Shown: in pieces, positions 25,501 through 34,933 of the stretch | Layout of the letters: every line of letters starts with the position of its first letter | Numbering within the stretch: the first letter of the stretch is position 1 | Source of the DNA: Bacillus cereus | Lineage (GTDB): Bacteria > Bacillota > Bacilli > Bacillales > Bacillaceae_G | NCBI RefSeq assembly: GCF_025917685.1 | Contig: NZ_CP089518.1 | Span: 1,613,001-1,677,000, forward strand | DNA: 64,000 nucleotides | Direction of reading: 5' to 3' | Position numbers and translations under genes: made by a program | The notes under the pieces: model-generated | What the model saw: the letters and a program-made list of their open reading frames with translations, nothing else | Told to the model about the DNA's origin: nothing | Database searches by the model: none

Positions 25501-27324
25501 TTACGCGATATGGATGTGATACGTTTTTAACCATTCATTTACTTGAAGCATGTATTCCATAGCACTTCTTGCTTCAAAATTGTTAATTTCTTTATTACTT
25601 TGATCTGCAATGGCAAGTAATGTGGAATGATTAATAAGTGAGAAAATAGGATTGTTTTTATTACTGCACATGTCGAGTGATAAATTACGGATCGTTTGTA
25701 AATAATGTGGGTCTTGTGAAGTTGGATAAGCACTTTTTCTTCTATTGCGTACATCGTCAGGTAAAGCAGGTTTCAGTGCTCTACGTAAAATGCCTTTTTC
25801 AATATTATCAATGCTTTTTATGTTGAAAGGAACGTTCCATAAATATTCAACTAATCTATAATCGCAAAACGGTACACGAACTTCAAATCCTACAGCCATA
25901 CTCATGCGGTCTTTACGGTCGAGTAAGAACGGAAGGAATCGGGTTAAAAATAAATAAAACATTTGACGTTGTTTCGCTGCTTTTTTATTTTCACCTTCAA
26001 GAGTAGGGACTTCAAGAACAGCTTCATGGAATCTTTTATTAATATAATGCTCAGGATTACATTGAGTTGTTACGTCGCTTAATAATAGAGAAGATGTGTT
26101 TTTCCAGTTTGTTAACCACGGAAACTTATCTACATATAATAGTTCTTCTTGATGAAACCAAGGATATCCCCCGAATACTTCATCGGCCGACTCCCCAGAT
26201 AAAGCCACGGTTGCATCTTTTTTCATTTCGCAAAATAGTAAATATAGTGAAGTTTCCATTTCACCGGCACTCGGTAAATCTTTTGCACGAAGGGGAACGA
26301 ATAAGTGATTTGCTAATTCTTCAGCATTCACAATAATATCATGATGCGATGTCCCTACATGTTCAGAAACACGTTTTACCCAAGGAGCGTCTAAGCCAGT
26401 GCGAGCAAATGTCAGCTCGAAATCTTTTGCGCTATTTACAAAGTCAACGGAATACGTATGAAGTGTTTTATTTTCCACTGCAAATTCTTTCCCCGCTAAT
26501 GCAGTAATACCGCTAGAATCTAATCCTCCAGATAACATGCAAACGAGAGGAACATCGGCAATTAATTGTCTTTTTACTGTATCTTGTAAAATAGATAAAA
26601 TATGCGATGATGTATCTTCTATTGAATCTGTATGGACCTTACTTTCTAAATTCCAATACTTCGTAACTACTTTTTTATCACGTGTAAACGTTATAGAATG
26701 TCCAGCACGCACTTCTTGAATATGTTTAAAGACGCCACATCCTGGAGTTCGAAATAAGCCTAATCCAAATATTTCATTTATGCCGTCCGCATCAATTTCA
26801 GCAGGAACAGATGGATGAGCTAATAATGCTTTTATTTCAGATCCGAAAATAATACTGTCATTTCTTTCTGTATAAAAGAGTGGCTTTACGCCTAAATGAT
26901 CACGTGCTAAAAACAGTTGTTGCTTCTGATCATCCCATAAGGCGAAAGCGAAAATTCCGTTTAAATGTTGTACGCAGTCTTCTTTCCATTCTAAATAAGC
27001 ATGTAGTAATACTTCTGTATCTGAATGCGTTTCAAATGCATGACCACATTTTCGAAGCTGTTCTCTCAGCTCACGAAAATTATAAATTTCTCCATTATAA
27101 GTAAGAGCATACGTATAATCACCAGCACGAAATGTCTTCGGCTGCGTCCCGCCTTCTGGGTCAATAACAATTAAACGTCGGTGTGCAAAGGCCGCACGAG
27201 GAGAAAACCAAAATCCTTCAGCATCAGGACCACGATGCTGAATACTATTTGCCATCTTTTCTAAAATAACATGTTGATTTGAAAGATCCTTTTTCCAATC
27301 TACCCAACCTGTAATTCCACACAT
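25501..27324 (-). CDS. asnO: Asparagine synthetase (glutamine-hydrolysing), AsnO type
   Basis: The 607-residue enzyme has the catalytic N-terminal Cys of class II glutamine amidotransferases (MCGITGWVDW; RGPDAEGFW; AFAHRRLIVIDPEGGTQPKT) and a C-terminal synthetase domain with the pyrophosphate loop MLSGGLDSSGITAL and SGESADEVFGGYPWF. It makes asparagine from aspartate, glutamine and ATP. Length and lone position fit Bacillus AsnO (needed in sporulation in B. subtilis) better than AsnB. A palindrome AGTGTACTACACT lies at 27409-27421 upstream. Confidence 0.9.
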   Translation of the reverse strand: MCGITGWVDWKKDLSNQHVILEKMANSIQHRGPDAEGFWFSPRAAFAHRRLIVIDPEGGTQPKTFRAGDYTYALTYNGEIYNFRELREQLRKCGHAFETHSDTEVLLHAYLEWKEDCVQHLNGIFAFALWDDQKQQLFLARDHLGVKPLFYTERNDSIIFGSEIKALLAHPSVPAEIDADGINEIFGLGLFRTPGCGVFKHIQEVRAGHSITFTRDKKVVTKYWNLESKVHTDSIEDTSSHILSILQDTVKRQLIADVPLVCMLSGGLDSSGITALAGKEFAVENKTLHTYSVDFVNSAKDFELTFARTGLDAPWVKRVSEHVGTSHHDIIVNAEELANHLFVPLRAKDLPSAGEMETSLYLLFCEMKKDATVALSGESADEVFGGYPWFHQEELLYVDKFPWLTNWKNTSSLLLSDVTTQCNPEHYINKRFHEAVLEVPTLEGENKKAAKQRQMFYLFLTRFLPFLLDRKDRMSMAVGFEVRVPFCDYRLVEYLWNVPFNIKSIDNIEKGILRRALKPALPDDVRNRRKSAYPTSQDPHYLQTIRNLSLDMCSNKNNPIFSLINHSTLLAIADQSNKEINNFEARSAMEYMLQVNEWLKTYHIHIA

Positions 27325-27555
27325 ACATATCTCATCTCCTAATTTAAAATTATAAAAGTAGATTAATTAAATGAAATGTACACCAGGTTAAAGAGTGTCT
27401 GCATAAATAGTGTACTACACTAATTGAATTACAGACTTGAGAAAATTTTCTTCAAGCTTATATTTATATGAGACAATGGCTAAGGAAAAGTATCCCATTA
27501 CATACAAAAAATAAAAAAAGATGAGAGAAAAAAATTTCCAAAACGTTATATAGGG

Positions 27556-27571
27556 TGTAAAAGCTTTTACA
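27556..27571. promoter_or_regulatory. 16-bp perfect palindrome upstream of ECF sigma gene
   Basis: TGTAAAAGCTTTTACA reads the same on both strands and lies 23 bases before the ATG at 27594. The spacing does not fit a CcpA (cre) site, whose core is 14 bases around CG. It could be an operator or an RNA stem in the leader. Confidence 0.5.
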
Positions 27572-27593
27572 AAAAAATAAGGGGAATCGCTAC

Positions 27594-28160
27594 ATGAAAT
27601 CAAATGAGAAAAATTTTATAAAAAGATTACAGCGGCAAAAAGAAGATGCGCTAGAATTTGTTGTCGATACATACTTACCGCTCATAAAGGGGATAACGCA
27701 CAAAGTACTTCTTCCAGTTCAAAATGATGGATTGATAGAGGAATGTGTAAATGATATATTTCTTTCCATTTGGAATAACGCAAATAAGTTTCATGGAGAG
27801 CCGAGTGATTTTAAAAAATGGATTGCAGCGATTGCAAAGTTTAAGGCAATTGATTATTACCGGAAAGCGACTAAAAAAGTAGAAATCATTTCAGATGAGT
27901 TTCATATAACTACGGAAAAATCGGCAGAAGACGAATTAATCGTTATGGAAGATAGGGAAAAATTATTGAAGCTTATTAATCAATTAGAACCGTTAGATCA
28001 AAAAGTGTTCATTATGAAATATCTACTCGGTATGAAGACAGAAGAAATCGGAGAGAAATTAGGATTAACCAGGGCGGCAATAGATAATCGTGTGTACCGG
28101 GGGAAAAAGAAACTACAACAAAATGCTACGAATATTAGTTTTGGAGGTAGTGCAATATGA
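27594..28160 (+). CDS. ECF-type sigma factor
   Basis: The 188-residue protein has sigma region 2 (ECVNDIFLSIWNNANKFHGE; FKKWIAAIAKFKAIDYYRKA) and region 4 (LEPLDQKVFIMKYLLGMKTE; EEIGEKLGLTRAAIDNRVYR). It directs RNA polymerase to stress or envelope promoters. It is coupled by a 4-base ATGA overlap to the DUF4179 membrane protein gene, its presumed anti-sigma. Confidence 0.9.
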   Translation: MKSNEKNFIKRLQRQKEDALEFVVDTYLPLIKGITHKVLLPVQNDGLIEECVNDIFLSIWNNANKFHGEPSDFKKWIAAIAKFKAIDYYRKATKKVEIISDEFHITTEKSAEDELIVMEDREKLLKLINQLEPLDQKVFIMKYLLGMKTEEIGEKLGLTRAAIDNRVYRGKKKLQQNATNISFGGSAI

Positions 28161-29257
28161 AAGACATTTATGAACTATTAAATGATATTGATATAGATGA
28201 AAAAGAACTTGAGGAAATTGAGGCTTCTGAAATTGAAAAAGAAAAAGTGAAGCGTAATTTAAAACAATCGATACGTACGAAGAAAAAGATGAAAAGTTGG
28301 AAGAAGGGTGTTGCTGCTGCATCTATTTTAGTAGGATTATCAGTTGCAACACTCGGTATCGGATTTCCTACATATGCTGGAGGATTGCCAATTGTAGGTG
28401 ACATATTCCGATTTTTAGATGATGGTAGAACAGGGTTATATGAAAATTATAAAGAGTTTTCGACTGAGTTGAATATGACGAGGGAGAGTAATGGGGTTAA
28501 GGTTACAATTAATGATGTAATTTCTGATGGCAGAACAGTATCTATAACGTATTCACTGGAAAGTGAGCAAGACTTAGGGGATGATCCTATCATATTAGGC
28601 GGATTGGATATAATGGACGCTCATGGGAGTTCAGGAAGTGGAAAAATGACTAAAGTTACTGAAAAAAAGTATGTAGGTATGGTAACAACGACGCACCATG
28701 ATAGTAATAAAAAGGACAAAGTAAACTTTAGATGGAATATAGAGAGAATAGAGATGCCAGATAAGAAAAAATCAATACAAGGAAATTGGAATTTCGCGTT
28801 AACTGTAAAATCAGTGGATAGTAAAGAGAGAACAATTGGTGGAAGTTCGGAAAAAGAAGGTATAAAAGCAAATATGGAAAAGGTCGCAATGTCGCCGGTT
28901 TCATTTATTCTTTATTACAATCAAGAAGTTTCTAAGGGGGCGAGGAAAGAATGGGATAGTGTAGATGTTGAATTGACGGTTAAGGATGATTTAGGGAATG
29001 ATTATTCGGGTGAAGGAAATGGGGGAAGTGGCAAAGATCCTTACAATATTCGATGGAGTGCTACATTCCAAAAGTTAAACGAAAATGCCACAAAGCTTAT
29101 CATTACACCTCACGTGCACTTGCAAGTTCATACACCTGAAAATCATGGTGGGGTGGAGTATGTTAATGGGAAAGAGAAAAAAATTGAAGTGCCGAAAAAA
29201 GAAGCGAAGAGTAAAGATATAGTGTTAGATGATATTGTGATTGACTTAAAGAAATAA
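28157..29257 (+). CDS. DUF4179-type membrane-bound anti-sigma factor
   Basis: The 366-residue protein has an acidic N-terminal cytosolic segment (DIDIDEKELEEIEASEIEKE), one membrane helix at about residues 54-75 (AAASILVGLSVATLGIGFPT) and a large extracellular beta-rich region. This layout is typical of DUF4179 anti-sigma proteins. It overlaps the ECF sigma gene by 4 bases, which supports control of that sigma factor. Confidence 0.85.
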   Translation: MKDIYELLNDIDIDEKELEEIEASEIEKEKVKRNLKQSIRTKKKMKSWKKGVAAASILVGLSVATLGIGFPTYAGGLPIVGDIFRFLDDGRTGLYENYKEFSTELNMTRESNGVKVTINDVISDGRTVSITYSLESEQDLGDDPIILGGLDIMDAHGSSGSGKMTKVTEKKYVGMVTTTHHDSNKKDKVNFRWNIERIEMPDKKKSIQGNWNFALTVKSVDSKERTIGGSSEKEGIKANMEKVAMSPVSFILYYNQEVSKGARKEWDSVDVELTVKDDLGNDYSGEGNGGSGKDPYNIRWSATFQKLNENATKLIITPHVHLQVHTPENHGGVEYVNGKEKKIEVPKKEAKSKDIVLDDIVIDLKK

Positions 29258-29262
29258 AAAGT

Positions 29263-29296
29263 GAGACTGCCTGAAATAACTAGGCAGTCTCTTTTC
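29263..29296. terminator. Bidirectional intrinsic terminator
   Basis: GAGACTGCCT and AGGCAGTCTC pair around GAAATAACT, then TTTT. It is shared by convergent genes. Confidence 0.85.
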
Positions 29297-29297
29297 G

Positions 29298-30371
29298 TTA
29301 AGAACTAGTAACGAGTAACGCATGGGGATGCTGTGTTTTATATTCCTCTTTCCATGGAATGGTTAATTGTTCCCATGTTTCTCCGCTATCAACGGATTGA
29401 AACACGCCATCATTATTTAATGTGTAAAACGTATGAGGCTCAAAGGGATTTGTAGCAAGCATCGAAATGACTGTACCGATTGCAGAAGGTAGACCTTGTT
29501 GTACTTGCTGGAACGGAGTATCTTTCGTTTTTCGATATATATAAGATTCATAAGGAATACGGTGATGAGCGAGATCAGCACTCGGTGCGGCAGAAACGAG
29601 AAGTGTATTGCAATCAGCCGGATCGATAGCCATGCTGTATAAATAATGATGCTCTAGTCCTTCGCTACATGAAACCCAGCTGTTTCCACTGTTATAACTT
29701 TCGAGATATGCACGGTCAGGTCCGCCCATAAATCCGTCACCACATGATGCATAAAGGCGATCGGGGGCTTCAGGGTGCATCAGTAATTGATGAGCATCGA
29801 TAGGAGCACCGAATTTTTTATCAATCCAAGTATGCCCCCTATCATTACTTTGAATAACAGCACCAGCTTCGATTGAAACGTGGATTGTATTTGGATTGTT
29901 TGGATCAACTGTAATCCAGCGTACGTGATGGGTAAAAGGTCTAGGCGGGAAAGCCCACGTATAGGAAGATAATAATGATTTCATATTTTTAAGTTCAAAC
30001 CACGTTTCACCGCCATTTTCAGAACGGAATAAAGCACTAGGTTCTGTACCTACATAAACGACGCCATATTCGTTAACTTGTTCATTCGGGCTTATTGTAA
30101 TGGAAGTGATCGAAGAATGTAAAATACCATCTTCTTTCGGAAAATCAAAGTAACGATAAGAGTCCCCAATTGGCCTCCAAGAATCCCCGCCATCATCGCT
30201 TAACCATAAACCTCGTCCGAATGTTCCGCAATATACACGATTCTTTTGAAATGGATCAACTGTAATACAAGTAGGTTGCATATCTTGTAAGTGATATGTG
30301 GTTTCATAGTTACCATTTTGTTTTTTCACTACAACAAGTTCACGCTCCATACAGAGGAATAGTCGTTTCAA
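29298..30371 (-). CDS. Asp-box (BNR) beta-propeller protein
   Basis: The 357-residue protein has five Asp-box repeats of the SxDxGxTW type: SDDGGDSWRPI, SENGGETWFEL, SNDRGHTWIDK, SYNSGNSWVSC and SVDSGETWEQL, spread evenly, as in sialidase-like and Vps10-like propellers. There is no signal peptide, so it is probably cytosolic. I use the TTG at 30371 as start because AAGGAGG sits 8 bases upstream; the ATG at 30410 lies before the SD. No catalytic residues are recognisable, so an enzymatic role is not assigned. Confidence 0.8.
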   Translation of the reverse strand: MKRLFLCMERELVVVKKQNGNYETTYHLQDMQPTCITVDPFQKNRVYCGTFGRGLWLSDDGGDSWRPIGDSYRYFDFPKEDGILHSSITSITISPNEQVNEYGVVYVGTEPSALFRSENGGETWFELKNMKSLLSSYTWAFPPRPFTHHVRWITVDPNNPNTIHVSIEAGAVIQSNDRGHTWIDKKFGAPIDAHQLLMHPEAPDRLYASCGDGFMGGPDRAYLESYNSGNSWVSCSEGLEHHYLYSMAIDPADCNTLLVSAAPSADLAHHRIPYESYIYRKTKDTPFQQVQQGLPSAIGTVISMLATNPFEPHTFYTLNNDGVFQSVDSGETWEQLTIPWKEEYKTQHPHALLVTSS

Positions 30372-30499
30372 TTCAATAACCTCCTTCAAATTTCTTTCAT
30401 TAGTAAACAATATGAAGCTGAAAAAGAAGTAGTCTTATTTTTTGTTGAGAAAAAGGACTTGTTTGAAAAGTAGCGAAGTGTGTATACAGAGGAAGCGGG

Positions 30500-30656
30500 A
30501 TAAAGTGAAACTTTAATCGGTGGGGGTATTGTTCTTCCCCACTGATTATTAGCCTTCACCAATCGGGCGTTTACGGGCAGCAGGGCTCCCACCTAACTTC
30601 TTTGTTCTAACAGAATTTTGAAGTGGGAGTCTTACTGCCCGTTAATTCGGGATAAA
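30500..30656 (+). repeat. bcr1 repeat element, complete copy
   Basis: 157 bp from ATAAAGTGAAACTTTAATC to TTAATTCGGGATAAA with ATAAA at each end. Same orientation as 22244-22397. It fills most of the gap between the Asp-box gene and the CDF gene. A minus-strand open frame inside it is a chance frame and is not annotated. Confidence 0.88.
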
Positions 30657-30712
30657 GATGGGGAGTTTGTTTCATACTAACATACAGATATTGCACTTAG
30701 AGGAGTATAAGT

Positions 30713-31612
30713 ATGGGACATTCACATGATCACGGTCATTCAAAAAATAAAAAAGCGTTATTAATTGCCTTCCTATTAACGACAAGCTTTATGATTGCTG
30801 AAGTTATTGGCGGATTTGTAACAAATAGTTTAGCGCTATTATCTGACGCGGGACATATGTTAAGTGATGCAGTATCCTTAGCGTTAAGTTTACTTGCGTT
30901 CAAGCTTGGAGAAAAAACAGCAACAACGGCAAAAACATACGGGTATAAGCGAGTCGAAATGTTAGCGGCATTATGTAACGGTGTCGTTCTTATTGTTATT
31001 TCAGTATACATCTTTATTGAAGCAATTCGCCGTTTTAAAGAACCAGTTGAGATTGCTAGTAATGGGATGCTTATTATTGCAGTACTTGGTCTACTTATTA
31101 ATATTTTATCAGCCTGGATATTAATGAGAGGCGGAGATGTGAAGGGGAATTTGAATTTAAGAAGTGCTTTCTTACACGTATTAGGCGATCTATTAGGATC
31201 GGTCGGAGCGATTATTGCTGCGCTATTTATTAAATTTTTCGGATGGACTGCTGCAGATGCGATTGCTAGTATTCTTGTGTCTATTTTAGTCATTATTAGT
31301 GGATGGCGTGTAACACGTGATACGGTTCATATATTAATGGAAGGTGCACCACAACACATAAATGTTGAAGAGGTAAAAAGTACTTTATTAAATATTACGA
31401 TTGTAAAAGAAGTTCATGATTTGCGCATATGGTCTGTTACATCGGATTTTCAAGTATTAACTTGCCACTTGATTATTAAAGGTAGTGAAACGCAAAGTGT
31501 ATTAAAAGAGGCTACGGATGTATTAAAAGAGAAGTTTCATGTAGAACATGTCACCATTCAAGTAGAAATTGATGGTGAATTTAATCATAGTGAGACAACT
31601 TGCAAAGTATGA
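30713..31612 (+). CDS. Cation diffusion facilitator (CzcD-type) metal exporter
   Basis: The 299-residue protein is a CDF transporter with the His-rich N-terminus GHSHDHGHSKNKK, HMLSDAVSLALSLLAFKLG (metal-site HxxxD), VLGDLLGSVGAIIAAL and six membrane helices, plus a cytoplasmic C-terminal domain (EVHDLRIWSVTSDFQVLTCH). It exports Zn2+ or a related divalent ion by proton exchange. Metal identity is inferred from family, not proven. Confidence 0.9.
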   Translation: MGHSHDHGHSKNKKALLIAFLLTTSFMIAEVIGGFVTNSLALLSDAGHMLSDAVSLALSLLAFKLGEKTATTAKTYGYKRVEMLAALCNGVVLIVISVYIFIEAIRRFKEPVEIASNGMLIIAVLGLLINILSAWILMRGGDVKGNLNLRSAFLHVLGDLLGSVGAIIAALFIKFFGWTAADAIASILVSILVIISGWRVTRDTVHILMEGAPQHINVEEVKSTLLNITIVKEVHDLRIWSVTSDFQVLTCHLIIKGSETQSVLKEATDVLKEKFHVEHVTIQVEIDGEFNHSETTCKV

Positions 31613-31757
31613 AAGAAAAAGGATAAGAAAAAGTGTCATAACATTTTTCGCACGACATACATATATATAATGTGGCCACAAATACTTTGTAAGGTAAATA
31701 TTTCATGAAATTACTTTACTTATAAAGAGTCATCTTTTATAATCAAAAGTGGTAATT

Positions 31758-31776
31758 GATAAAGATTATCATTTTC
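31758..31776 (+). promoter_or_regulatory. Fur box upstream of the fbpA-type gene
   Basis: GATAAAGATTATCATTTTC matches the 19-bp Fur consensus at 16 positions and lies 30 bases before the start of the FbpA-like gene. Confidence 0.78.
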
Positions 31777-31805
31777 AATGATCGTAGAAAGGAGTTTTTT
31801 AAAAG

Positions 31806-31976
31806 ATGAGTAGTCAACTCCGTTTTGCTGTTGAAAATCGTAAGAGGCATTTAATTGATGAGTTAATTGGAGCAGGTGTGTTTAAGATTCGTGACCGACA
31901 ATTATACGAGCTGTCTTTAGAGGAACTGGAAAAAGAGTACGAAGACATGGAAGATTATGCAGATATTCAGGCATAG
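31806..31976 (+). CDS. fbpA: Fur-regulated basic protein, FbpA type
   Basis: This 56-codon gene (SD AAAGGAG) starts MSSQLRFAVENRKRHLIDEL and continues GVFKIRDRQLYELSLEELEK, the pattern of the FbpA-type Fur-regulated small proteins of Bacillus, which act with the small RNA FsrA in iron sparing. The Fur box upstream supports this. It is monocistronic with a terminator after it. Assignment to FbpA rather than FbpC is by resemblance only. Confidence 0.8.
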   Translation: MSSQLRFAVENRKRHLIDELIGAGVFKIRDRQLYELSLEELEKEYEDMEDYADIQA

Positions 31977-31997
31977 CTATATAGATTAATAAAAGAT

Positions 31998-32030
31998 GAG
32001 CTGGTTACGTTTTTGTGTAACCAGCTCTAT
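31998..32030. terminator. Bidirectional intrinsic terminator
   Basis: GAGCTGGTTAC and GTAACCAGCTC form an 11-bp stem around GTTTTTGT, then a T/A-rich stretch. Confidence 0.85.
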
Positions 32031-32032
32031 TA

Positions 32033-32704
32033 TTATTTCATAGAAATCATTTTTTGTATTTCTTTCATTGGACGGAGCCAGTTTTGAGACATCATTTGTT
32101 CCATTTGTTTTTCATCTTGCTTTTGTAGGGCTTGAATTATGGAGTGATGTTCTGCAATAGACTGACTCGCAGGAACAAAGTTTTGGAAAAATAAATATTC
32201 AAGGCGTAAAACGTGCAGCTGCATATTTTCTAGAAAAGGTTCAATATATCGATTTTTAGCAATAAAGGTGATGGTATTGTGAAATTGAATATCTAGATCT
32301 AAAGCTTGTTTTGAATCTTTTTCATTGATAGATTTTTGAAAAGCATCATTTATCCCGGAAAGTAGTGTAATATCAGCGTCAGTAATTTTTTGTAGTGCTT
32401 GTTTTCCTATAAGTGAGTGAAGACCAGCCATCGTCTCATAAATGATAGATACATCTTCAAATTTAATAGGAGTAATTTTCGTTTTTTGACCGGGAATCAT
32501 TTCGACTAACCCAGAAAGCTCTAATATTTGCAAAGCTTCTCTAACAGGTGTTCTGCTAACCCCTAGTGCTTCCGCCAATTCCCCATCATTTATTTTTTCA
32601 TCAGGTTGCAGTACACCTTCAATAATCCAATCTTGTAGTTGATTTAAAACGATTGATTTTGCTGAAACTCTTCCTGGTTTTTTATAATTTTGAGGGACAG
32701 GCAT
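32033..32704 (-). CDS. GntR-family regulator (FCD type)
   Basis: The protein has a GntR helix-turn-helix (LNQLQDWIIEGVLQPDEKI; LAEALGVSRTPVREALQILE) and a helical C-terminal FCD domain with metal-binding type His (LDIQFHNTITFIAKN, IAEHHSIIQAL). The start is ATG 32704 with SD GAAAGGA; a longer frame from 32746 would overlap the EamA gene by 26 bases. It is co-transcribed with that transporter and probably autoregulates through the operator at 33716. Confidence 0.85.
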   Translation of the reverse strand: MPVPQNYKKPGRVSAKSIVLNQLQDWIIEGVLQPDEKINDGELAEALGVSRTPVREALQILELSGLVEMIPGQKTKITPIKFEDVSIIYETMAGLHSLIGKQALQKITDADITLLSGINDAFQKSINEKDSKQALDLDIQFHNTITFIAKNRYIEPFLENMQLHVLRLEYLFFQNFVPASQSIAEHHSIIQALQKQDEKQMEQMMSQNWLRPMKEIQKMISMK

Positions 32705-32720
32705 AGTGAATTCAATCCTT

Positions 32721-33686
32721 TCACTGTATATTTTTCTTTTTCGCATTCACAAGCTTTAATTTCGGTTTCCCTTCATCCGGTTTTGGGCTTAATATGAGCA
32801 CCATTACAATGACACAAAAAGCCCCTAATAGCTGAAAAGATTGAAACGGTACGTGCAATATAAGTACAGAAGAAATAATAGCTGCGAGTGGTTCAGTACA
32901 ACCGAATAATGTCGTTTCTTTCGGAGTAAGGTATCGTATGCTGTCTAAGTATAAATAAAATGCAATGAGTGTCCCGAAAATGACGACAAATGTGATGAGC
33001 GGTAGGGTACTTAGTTTTACATATTTCATAGTCGATAATAAAATGAATTCGTTTGTAGAAATAAAGTGTAGAATCGTTACACCAATACCCCCAATAATCA
33101 TGCCCCATCCAACGATAACGGATGAAGACCATCTTTCTAACAATTCCTTTGAATATAAGCTATAAAATGCGAGAGATAATCCAGATAAAATGCCCCAAAC
33201 GATAGCTGGTGTAGAAACAGCCAAATTATGAACAGACCCGTTTGTTAGTAATAGAAAAGTCCCTACTAATGAAAGTGTAATTGAAATAAAATCAATTTTT
33301 GATGGACGAACGCTCCATTTGAAAAGTAAGTATACAGTAATAAATATAGGAGCTAAATATTGCAATAATGTTGCAACGGCGGCATTTCCTTCTTTAATAG
33401 AAGCAAAATACGTGTACTGTACAGCAAGCATACCGAATAGGCCAAACAAAATCATTTTATTAGCATCAGATTTTTGTTTCCAGATGCCGAATATCTCTTT
33501 TCTACTCGTTCCGAATGATGAAATAATGAGCAAGATGACTCCGGATATAAGCAGACGAATGGTAACTAACCATTCAGCAGAAACGTTTTCGGATTGAAAA
33601 AGTTGTTGTGCTGCTGTTCCTGACAACCCCCATAAACAAGCGCCGATTATGACCATTATAATTCCTTTTAATCGATTTGGATCCAT
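32721..33686 (-). CDS. EamA-family (DMT) transporter
   Basis: The 321-residue protein has ten membrane helices in two EamA halves (GACLWGLSGTAAQQLF; YTYFASIKEGNAAVATLLQY; TLFGCTEPLAAIISSVLILH). DMT transporters move amino acids or related metabolites. ATG 33686 is used with GGAGGAGG upstream; a frame from 33743 would run through that SD. It is followed 16 bases later by the GntR gene. Confidence 0.85.
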   Translation of the reverse strand: MDPNRLKGIIMVIIGACLWGLSGTAAQQLFQSENVSAEWLVTIRLLISGVILLIISSFGTSRKEIFGIWKQKSDANKMILFGLFGMLAVQYTYFASIKEGNAAVATLLQYLAPIFITVYLLFKWSVRPSKIDFISITLSLVGTFLLLTNGSVHNLAVSTPAIVWGILSGLSLAFYSLYSKELLERWSSSVIVGWGMIIGGIGVTILHFISTNEFILLSTMKYVKLSTLPLITFVVIFGTLIAFYLYLDSIRYLTPKETTLFGCTEPLAAIISSVLILHVPFQSFQLLGAFCVIVMVLILSPKPDEGKPKLKLVNAKKKNIQ

Positions 33687-33715
33687 AAGGTATATAGTCC
33701 TCCTCCCCAAAGTAT

Positions 33716-33731
33716 ATATTGGATACAATAT
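33716..33731. promoter_or_regulatory. Probable GntR operator
   Basis: ATATTG-GATA-CAATAT is a perfect 6-bp inverted repeat about 30 bases upstream of the EamA start, matching the short dyads bound by GntR/FCD proteins. The partner assignment is inferred. Confidence 0.45.
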
Positions 33732-33940
33732 GCAATATATCACAGAATGGGGGAGTATAAATTGAAATTTCTGATTTTCTTAAGTGGAAATTGTATGAGG
33801 TGTAGTTAGGTCTACAATACAAGGAAGTACGTTAAATAAAGCAAGGTAAAATTATAAAATTAAATCATAATCAAGAGGATAAAAAAATAAAGATAAGAGT
33901 AATTTGATTTGCTAAAAATATATGTAGAAGGAGATATGTG

Positions 33941-34600
33941 ATGAGCTGGGTTACCCATAAACCAACATTTGAATTTGATAATTATAGTCATTTTATTCGG
34001 GCGAATACGGCGTGGGTTGGGCATTTAGATTTCGCATATGATTTAGTAAGGTTTGAAAAGCCAGAAGTATTAGTTGAGTTAGGTACACATTTAGGGGCTT
34101 CCTTTTTCAGTTTTTGTCAAGGGGCAAAAGATGAAGGATTAGATACAAAATGTTTTGCTGTAGATACTTGGACAGGAGATGAGCATACAGGTCCATATGG
34201 GGAAGGTGTTTTTCAAATAGTAAGTAAAGTAGTAAATATGAGTTATCCTAATATAGGTAATTTAATTCGCTCTACTTTTGACGAGGCTGTGGATCGATTT
34301 CAAGATGGAATGATAAATTTGTTGCATATTGATGGCTATCATACGTACGAAGCAGTTTCTCATGATTATAAAACATGGTTACCGAAACTTGCGGATAACG
34401 GTATTGTTTTATTTCATGATATTGAAGTTAAAACTCGAGACTTCGGCGTGTATAAATTTTGGGAAGAAGTTAAAGCGAAGCACCCTCATTTTCAGTTTGA
34501 GCATTCATATGGACTCGGAGTGTTATTTCCGAAAGGTTGTAGCGATAAGTTTGCTGAAATACTTAAAAATAAAGACGAAATACAAAATATGTATAAATAA
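33941..34600 (+). CDS. Class I SAM-dependent methyltransferase
   Basis: The 219-residue protein has the SAM-binding motif VLVELGTHLGASFFSF and a second part LLHIDGYHTYEAVSHDYKT with FHDIEVKTRDFGVYKFWEE, typical of the Methyltransf_24 group often found with glycan or small-molecule pathways. ATG 33941 is used with SD AAGGAGA; GTG 33938 is possible. No linked biosynthetic genes are present, so the substrate is unknown. Confidence 0.78.
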   Translation: MSWVTHKPTFEFDNYSHFIRANTAWVGHLDFAYDLVRFEKPEVLVELGTHLGASFFSFCQGAKDEGLDTKCFAVDTWTGDEHTGPYGEGVFQIVSKVVNMSYPNIGNLIRSTFDEAVDRFQDGMINLLHIDGYHTYEAVSHDYKTWLPKLADNGIVLFHDIEVKTRDFGVYKFWEEVKAKHPHFQFEHSYGLGVLFPKGCSDKFAEILKNKDEIQNMYK

Positions 34601-34606
34601 AAGTGG

Positions 34607-34641
34607 AGCATGCATCATTTTAATGATGTGTGCTTTTTTTG
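34607..34641 (+). terminator. Intrinsic terminator after methyltransferase
   Basis: AGCATGCATCATT and AATGATGTGTGCT pair (two wobbles), then TTTTTT. Confidence 0.75.
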
Positions 34642-34933
34642 TGGAGAAAAATGGTAGTCCTTGAAAGGTGAGGATAATAGTAAAAAATCTTATTGTGGCA
34701 AATATTAAAAAAGTTATTCTTGAATTGTTCTATCTAAATAAAAATGTAACATTTTTTATATTTTCCATTGCGAAAAGTAACATCTACTTTTACAATAGAA
34801 AAGGTGTCCAATATATTATACTGGAAAAATAAATCGAAATAATATGAAAATTTTGTTTTGTCTTCGCTAATTGTATATTACATACATGTAAGACGACATA
34901 CGTCATGTTATCGACTTGTAAGGAGAGAAAAAA
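34642..34933 (+). other. Intergenic region before nhaC
   Basis: About 290 AT-rich bases with no reading frame or recognised RNA element. A short dyad GACGACATACGTC lies close to the nhaC SD (AAGGAGAG, about 34920). Nothing else could be supported. Confidence 0.5.

Noticed and set aside
27556..27571. CcpA (cre) site before the ECF sigma gene
   Set aside because: The palindrome is 16 bases with central GC and does not match the 14-base cre layout.
29298..30371. Active sialidase
   Set aside because: Asp-box repeats are present but no recognisable catalytic residues, so only a propeller protein is claimed.
30386..30592. A 68-codon minus-strand reading frame
   Set aside because: It lies mainly in a bcr1 element and has no SD or domain; it is a chance frame.
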